A DNA stretch of 64,000 nucleotides. Source: Plutella xylostella (Eukaryota > Arthropoda > Insecta > Lepidoptera > Plutellidae). The position numbers were made by a program, and so were the translations under genes. The stretch is from NCBI RefSeq assembly GCF_932276165.1, contig NC_063984.1, forward strand, positions 8,501,501-8,565,500, read 5' to 3'. Positions 56,731 to 64,000 of the stretch are shown in pieces (position 1 is the first letter of the stretch; each line of letters opens with the position of its first letter). Below the pieces are notes generated by a model. It was not told the DNA's origin. It ran no database searches and was given only the letters and a program-made list of their open reading frames with translations.

Positions 56731-58630
56731 GTAAGTCCCTCTATGGTCTACGCATGCATAGCAATGGGAAGGCGGGATGATTCGGGAATGAAGTTTAAGG
56801 ATGCGCGGGATTTGACAGTGAAATTTATATATAAAATATATATGTAATAAATTTAAAAACGAAGAAGTTATAAATACAGTGATTAATATTCAACGAATCA
56901 TCCTATCTACCCAAATAATAATTTAATCCAACAAAATAACTTTAATGATGTAAAATCAGACTTATAAGTTATAAAGCTTGCAACTAATAATATAACAACT
57001 TATTGAGTTTAATCATGAAACACTAATTAGTAATGTAAATTAAAAGTTTGAGAAATACTTCCATACCAGATAGCTTATAATAATATCGAGCTTTTATGGT
57101 ACGCATTTGACAAGCATAGTTGCACCAAAAGCTTATGTGCTATCTCGGTATTACAAGAACGATCTCATTATCGACTTGCGTGTAAATTAAAAGTGTGATT
57201 TGTGTGATTAGAAATGACTGAAAGTGTGGTCTAAGGCTGCGGAAACTCTCAAAAGTTGCGTTGATTTACAGAACTTAACTCAAACATTATTAAAATAGGT
57301 ACTTATCTACTGTCAATTCGGTAGGTATTTGTTCTTGACGATTGCTCACAGCTGACTGGGTGAAGTCGTATGTGTGTCACGCCTTGCGTTGCAACATGGT
57401 AGCTGATTCTCAGATAATGTTCGGAACCCTTTGCTCGAGGTACTCTGTGACCGTTTCACCACGTCATTGTCGGCCGTAGCCTTCAGTTGCTGATTGGCTC
57501 CCAACTCACGTGGGAACTCTATATTCAAACGCTTTTTCAGCCAGTACCACGAAATCACAGATTAGATAAATGCATTAATTAATTAATTAATTACATGCTC
57601 AGATCACATGTTTATTTTGCTTCTTTGCTAAGCTGAGTGTCTCTTTTTCATAATTAATAACTTTTGCAACAACGTGTTGTGTAAAAATAGATTGTGTATT
57701 GAATTCCAAGATATGATATTTTAAATACACCTAATGTCCGTATACTAACTCATCAGGTCTTCGTTACTTATTTAAATCCGTTTTAATAATTAGTGTGAAC
57801 CGGTTAGCTCCGTTTAAACGATGTGTTTATGCATAAAAAGCAGTATAAAATATATTTTACTGGATTAATAAAATCTGACATCAGCTTTGAGACTTTGTGT
57901 GGATACTTATTGACGATTTGTCCTGGTGATTGTCAGTGTGTTATGTAAATAACTAGGTTGCTATGAAGAATCTAATCATACAATAAAGTCACCGATAAGT
58001 AAAATCAGCAAAATTAAGTTTATAGGATCGGGCCGAATATTCGTATCTCGAGTAGAGACTATAAATAGTTACCATAACAAATGTTTAGCGTGGGACTCCC
58101 TGCAGCCGCTTTGCGGTGGACCGACGAGCTCAGGCACGTGGTGCCTGGATTCCTAAGTTTTCGTAATCTAGTCTCGCAGATTCGTCTCTTTCTTTCGATT
58201 ATAACCAAATTAACTTAGGTTGTTGATATAATATATTTATGGGTACCTAAATACTTATGATGATAAGTAGATTAATTGTGATTCATAGATGAGAACGCCG
58301 AGTTAAGCCGAACTTGAATATGAATTACAGTGCTGTGATTGGCTGAAATTGTCGTTAATTAGGACTTAAGTTCAGTCTAGGTACATTTTCTGAAGTGAGT
58401 GGTGGTACGTTGTTATTCAAATGTTAGAATTAATTCCTCTTACTTGAGAAATTTGTCCTAATGAAGCATAAAGCACCTAACGCTTTATTTTTGTCCATCC
58501 ACTCCCGCAGCAGATAAGGTACGTTGGTAAACTATACAAACCTAAATAAAAAATAAGTTTTCTAAATTCTGAAACTGGTCGTTGGTTCGTTCACGCCCAG
58601 CGCCGTCCTCTCATTGCGCCACTCGGCCAG

Positions 58631-58662
<32 letters not shown>

Positions 58663-59157
58663 GGGCGCATCGCTGATCGACATGTGTGTCAGGTGCCCGC
58701 CGCATTGCGATGCACTTCCACAGATTACTATTTATCTCCACTTTGATTGATACGCAGCCGTTTTATTAATGAACAAGCGGCTTTTCCATCATGTTTCATG
58801 GTTGCGATGCAACATCGATCTCTTGTCAATATGATGGTTAAACCTAAAATAAATTACATTCAAGAACATTGCGTAGACTAGTAAGCACTAGGTAGACAGT
58901 ATGTACTTCACCTACTGTATGTTTTACTGCAATGTATGTCTGAAGCAACTATTACCAACATACAATAAGTTGTGACTTATGAATAGTTTGGCGTATCCAT
59001 GGGAGATCTCGAGTGTTTTTACAGCTCAATCCATGACACGCTTTCTTACATTCTAAATAGACAATGGCTGAGCTTGCAAAATATCTTACATTAATTTGTA
59101 AATCGTTTTAATTGTATAGTTTGTTTATAATTAATAGATTACACAGTGCTAGTGTTG
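56731..59157. other. Presumed first intron of the gene starting at 56.6 kb
   Basis: No coding exon recognised. Contains an (ATTA)n stretch near 57580 and the GGC repeat at 58630-58662 in a CpG-rich island. Confidence 0.4.
58630..58662 (+). repeat. (GGC)n microsatellite
   Basis: About eleven GGC units in a short GC-rich island (58590-58720) within AT-rich DNA. It could be part of an alternative leader exon or a CpG promoter; nothing decides this. Confidence 0.85.
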
Positions 59158-59915
59158 ATCGGTTCTACCTTTTTTGGCCTAAGATTTATTTGCCTAATCT
59201 CATATTGCATAGTAACGTTTGGTCAAAGTCTCGTTTCGCCTAAAATCTTATGGCATAAATCTCTTTTAGTAAAAAGTTGTTTCGCATAATCTTGTTTAGC
59301 CTAATAATGGTATGGCCAAATCTTGAATAGTCTAATAATGCAACGGCATGGGTTATACAAAGTAATAATATTCGTTTGGCTTTAACTTTTGGAGTGTCTC
59401 CCTACATAGCGCAAACTGGTGCCTTGTATTGTGGCCGCTATGTGGGAAACGCTCCGCTCCGCTTCGCTGCGCTCCGCTTTGCATTTGACGATAATGTGCA
59501 CCTAACACGCTCCTCCTCGCTTTGCTCGTCGTCGCACCTATCTTTAGGTTTCGATCTAATGGGGTTTAATGGCGTTTGTAATCATTATAATGGTCATTCA
59601 CTTTCGATATTTTGATCATTCAATATCGTGATTTTCGGGATGTAGGAAGAAAAATACCACAATTTGTACTTTTACAACATAAAAATAATATAGTATTTAT
59701 TAAGATAATATTAGGAGAAACAAGATTATACCAATACGAACAATTTAAGCAAACAAGACTTAGGTGTTTCAAGTTTGTGCCAAAAGAGTTTTAGACGAAA
59801 CGAGTCTTATGCCACATAAGTCTTGGCGAAGTGATGATTCTACCAAAAAAGTTTAGACCTTACGAGTTATGCGAAACGAGTTTAGGGCAATAAAGATTAG
59901 GCGAGATGAGGGGAA
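59158..59915. mobile_element. Fold-back repeat with arrayed CTAA/TCTC motifs
   Basis: The left arm (59158-59350) has repeated short phrases such as GCCTAATCTC, TCGTTTCGCCTAAAATCTTA and TGTTTCGCATAATCTTGTTT. The right arm (59690-59915) carries the complements (GGCGAGATGAG, GCGAAACGAGT, AGACGAAACGAG). The ends read GGTTCTACC and, inverted, GGTTCCCCTC. The middle is unique and AT-rich with a GC patch at 59440-59530. Confidence 0.6.
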
Positions 59916-60741
59916 CCCAGTTCAATGACACTAAAAAGAATAATCCAGCAGACCTATTGCAGACTTCACCTTCGACTGTGGTAGCGAATTTGCGAGACTG
60001 TCATTACATTTTATTGCACGCCGAAGTAGATGATTTTGTGTTAGCAGTAAGTCATCTAGGTGGCAGCTCAATGACAAGTCTATCAGTGGTCGTGCATGAT
60101 TGTCTGTGTGTCTTTGTATCTGTGTCTTCAAGTTGGGCAACTCGCTCACGAGTGCGGCGCGGCTCGGGCACAGTCATCAATCTTTATTACCTAGCCTCGG
60201 CACAACTCTAAAGTCTCACTTAGATGCAAAGATTACGATTACAATGAATAGTAAAGTTTGTAATCATCGGAGAACAGGTGTTTATGATTAGCACCCTCGC
60301 CTATCACTGAATATCAGGCTTCCGACGGTAAATTGACATTTGAGATCTTACACGGTTCGCAATTTGTGATAATGACTATAGGCGTTTAAAGTCCTGTAAT
60401 TTTACACCTTCGTAGTTTAAACATAGGTCTATCTGAATGAATTTGTGAGTAGCGATTACTTTTTCACGGTTTAAAGAAATAAGTGGTAAGCCAAAGTTCG
60501 TCAGCACTACCTCCAAGTGCAGAACGATCAACAAAATTGATTTTTAATATATTTTATTTGATGATGATGATATTATATTATATTTTGTATTATTATTATG
60601 TATTAGGTATATTATAATATAATGTAGGAATATATTTATATATGTATGTATATAATTTGTATAGCTATTATGTATAAGTAAGTATATCTCTGTGTCTCGA
60701 TTAAAGTAAATAACTTCTCTCCTCTCAGCCTATCGCACTAC

Positions 60742-60845
60742 CAACCACTTTCTCGACATCACCAAAGGTTAACTGGTAGAGAATGCTATTAAGTTCGCCT
60801 TTGTACAATGTTTTTATGTGCAATAAAGAATTTATAATAATAATA
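60742..60845 (+). mobile_element. LINE 3' tail
   Basis: CCAAAGGTTAACTGGTAGAG, AAGTTCGCCTTTGTACAATG, GTGCAATAAAGAATT and an AATAATAATAA tail; a second copy of the tail at 49661-49790. Confidence 0.65.
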
Positions 60846-63800
60846 AGTGGTCGTGAACGAAAGCTTCTTCAATGTCAGATGGCAAATTACGTTTTACTGA
60901 TAACCTCTATTTGGGTAGCTTGAACTTTGCGAAATATGAGTAGGTTCGTTACATGCCTTATCAAAATGTTGTAGGTAATTTGGGTTCTGGTTATATTGTA
61001 TGCTTTTGAAAGAGTTTTAAGAAGTTAAAAGTAAAAATATTAAGTACATATTTTAATTATTTCTTACTATCGGCAGTATCAAAATATCTCCGGTTAGGTC
61101 ATGTGCACACATGTGTATTAAAAAAAAACTACTTACATCACATTGACTTATTGTTACAATAAGTCTTCAGCTAGCTGAACCCATACATTTCGAAGGTCGA
61201 TCTGTCGCAAGGTACAGTTGATGTGATAAGTATCGACACAACGAGCCTAACACTTATCTTTTTGTTATATATATCTTTAATCTTACGACAAATATTTCGA
61301 AAGCATATTACGGGAGTCAATGTTTTTGCAATCGCAATTAAAGTCTAAATTTCAAATCGTAATTCATATATTTTTAAATTATATTTACTTTATTAAGTAG
61401 GTATATTATATGTATATGCAACCTAAACCCATAGGCTAATCCTTAAAATATCTACACAACAGATACTAATAATATAATATAATATCAACCTGAGCCTAGC
61501 CTATATCCGTATCTAGACTATCTTTACTTAAAAGCTTTTAAAGTAATTCAAGAACAGTAATGTTACAACGACCCAAAGCCATACCTGTATGAGGTCTGTA
61601 GTTCAAATGTCAAATCTTGCGCAATAGTTCAAGGCTACAACAGCTACAAAACAATAATCAGTTTTTTACTGATGAGGAACCAGGCGTCGATGAAAATATG
61701 CGTGACACGTTTAATAAGATTTTGTTAACAAAAAACGTAATTAGATAATACTTGCTATAATGATGTTATTATCAAACTTAACGCTTTTGTCATGCAATGT
61801 AAGTTCGCGCGCGCGTTGAAGTCTTTTGTATGGGAGATTTTTAACAGCTTTTCCGCTTGAAACAATTGACATTTATTATCTGCTTTAAAATTCGTAGTAA
61901 TCTACATAGATTACAGTGGGTATAATAGATCCAATAGTAGGCCGTGTCGTGAGAATAGTTTCTCACGTTAAATGAAATTACACTTTATACATTAAGTGCT
62001 TTTGCTTATAAGTTTATAATTATGCACGTATTTTGTCATACAAAGTAAAGTTAAATGGAACTATAATTGAAATGATGGTTTCTGTATAGGCTGTAATATA
62101 CATAGAACTATGTATATGCTTCATGTTGGCACTTCAGCCACTTTCGCAATAAAAACCTTTTTCGTACTTATTGATTTGTCTAAAAAATTGCCTAAGTTTC
62201 GAGGAAATGACAATGGGCGTTTTGGGACCTATGTCCAATAAAGATGAGTCATACATCGTTGGATAGCTCTTTTCAAGTGAGCAAAAAAATATTATGACAA
62301 CAAATCCGTATAAGTTGTCCATTTTGAAATATATTCGTCGGAAGGAAGTATTTTTCTATGGCATTGTACTCTCTCTCCTGATGACAGTTAGGGCGTAATA
62401 CACGTAAACACGTATTATTAAATGGGAGAAAATACTTTCAACTGGTTTTATTTACTGAGATAATAAACAAATGTAATATTATAATGAATGATGATCATTT
62501 TGTTATAAAAATTAAAAATGAATGTGAAAAAATAACAAAAACATTAAAATTACAGAAATAAAATATAAAAACTTTCAAGGTGTGATTATTCTAATTGGAC
62601 AGTAAATCAGGACTGGCGCTTCTGTTATTCATATTCTGCAAAAAAATACCTTTTCAACGACGTATCACTCATTTCTATTGGAGCTGGTCCCAGCTTCCAT
62701 ATATTTGTGCCCATCATCATTTGTTTAGTTTGTCCCGTATCATTATGTATTTTCAGTTCTGACTATGAGGTAGCCTGTAGGAAAAACATTAATTGACATA
62801 CTAAGAGTTCCATATAGGTTCCATATGACACGTGATAAATTGGAGGTTAACAAATCAAACACCTCACAACACAACAGTGACGAGGCCGAGACTAGCAAAT
62901 ACACTAGAGGTTTCTTGTATCACGACCAAACTACATAATAATGCATAATGTTATTAGAGCCTCCTTGTTTTGCCGCTAAACACTTGGTCATTGAACTTTA
63001 AGACCTTTGGTTTGGTGCGAAGCAGTTATCTTGAACTTTTCGCCGTTTTTTGCATCCGTTACTATTACTAGCGAGGTCGTGTGTAAGCGTTTTTTTATAT
63101 TGTTTATGTATGTGTCTTATCAAAAACATATTATATTTTTACACTACAACTATAATTATTCTTAAAGGGTGTTTGTTCGGTAAAGGCTGACATAACTAAC
63201 AATTAACTGACATACCAATCATACACCGATGCGGCTAATACGATTTAAAATGGTTTTTTATCTGATAGGTAATGTGATAGGTATCAGGTATTGATTGCCA
63301 TTTCTCCATTGTTCCTAAATCCGGCTAAATATAAATGGTAGAAGAAGATCTCAGTGGGACCTGCAGCGTGACTGCAGCATCGTGACCGCGCCGCAGTGAC
63401 CGCCCCCCGCGCTTGCGACACTCGCAACAACAATGTTTCATTTCACATAATTCGTAAAAGAAGAGTACAAACTTAATCTTTTGTACTTTCTTACTACACG
63501 ATTTTAGTCAAAAGATAGCTTATTTATTTAGAATAGTCATCATGGGGGAACAACATGCAAATGCATCCGGAAATACGGAATTCACGTGATTGTTAACTGT
63601 ATCTCAGAACTTTCCAGGAAGAATACTGTAACTTCAGTCTTCAGTTGAGAACGAATTTCGCTTTCACATTATCAACGCATCTTGCTCTCTGCATTGTTAA
63701 TGCACAAAGCAGAACGGGCCCGATCCCATAAAGGCATCTTATATGCAATAAATCCCTAATTTGGAATTGTTTGAGGAAGAGGGAAGCCTCAGCATTTACC

Positions 63801-64000
63801 GAGCGCATCTCCGCATTGGATGACTCCGGCTTATATTTTATTGATGAGTGGGCTCGCAATTATGTATCCGTTTACGGTGTAGCTTGTTGTCGTGGAGCAA
63901 ACGTGTCAAGGCCGCGGGTGCGGGGACGATCCGGCTGGCGACCGCTCGCTTCCGGGTCTCTGCTCACATCACTTGTGTGAACGAACAAGTGTTTTTGCGC
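60846..64000. other. Non-coding DNA to the window end
   Basis: No gene recognised. GC-richer stretches at 63355-63430 and 63890-63965 might be regulatory or leader sequence of the gene starting at 56.6 kb or of a neighbour. The reading frames at 63641-63980 have no recognisable similarity. Confidence 0.4.

Noticed and set aside
59376..59615. 79-codon frame in the fold-back element
   Set aside because: Low-complexity, no similarity, entirely inside a repeat.

Overview
The window is nuclear DNA of an insect, almost certainly a moth or butterfly. Genes are spread over many small exons with GT-AG introns, there is no operon structure, and the spaces between exons are packed with transposon families typical of Lepidoptera: a Lep1-type Helitron ending in CTAG, several tRNA-derived SINEs, CR1/Jockey-like LINE tails, hAT elements and MITEs. 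Five conserved protein-coding genes were read exon by exon; splice phases agree across every junction of each.

Layout. 1-9 kb: an apparently intact Tc1/mariner element (1079-2725), then a seven-exon secreted histidine acid phosphatase on the minus strand (3246-7890) whose third exon is present in three tandem copies. 9-21.6 kb: the last five exons of a DOCK9/10/11-type (Zizimin) Rac/Cdc42 exchange factor on the plus strand; its upstream exons are not in the window, so the phosphatase probably lies nested in a large DOCK intron. A 10-kb DOCK intron (10566-20793) carries two SINEs, an inverted-repeat element and an adjoining 6-kb element with 45-bp perfect terminal inverted repeats, an internal TATA/initiator promoter and a GC-rich minisatellite.

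21.6-30.2 kb: intergenic, with a Helitron, a palindromic MITE and a 4-kb hAT element (8-bp target duplication ATTTAGAT) that contains a fold-back element, itself split by another inverted-repeat element, itself filled with LINE and SINE insertions. 30.2-31.8 kb: a membrane-anchored PP2C phosphatase (PPM1L type). 35.0-37.8 kb (minus): the autophagy protease ATG4, nine exons. It shares a 394-bp divergent promoter with NHLRC2 (thioredoxin-like plus NHL repeats, eleven exons, 38156-43518).

43.5-64 kb: no complete host gene. It holds SINEs, an apparently exact 553-bp tandem duplication, a 5'-truncated LINE with a full RT catalytic core, a hAT MITE with an 8-bp target duplication (ATTACTAT) and dense CAAGAC arrays, a good TATA promoter with a non-coding first exon at 56.6 kb (start of a gene whose coding exons lie beyond the window), and a 0.75-kb fold-back repeat.

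The genes are unrelated housekeeping or signalling functions and do not form a pathway. The most unusual items are the exon triplication in the phosphatase, where differences between copies are mostly silent; the tandem repeat that triplicates a DOCK splice donor; and the 6-kb promoter-bearing element with its miniature derivative.
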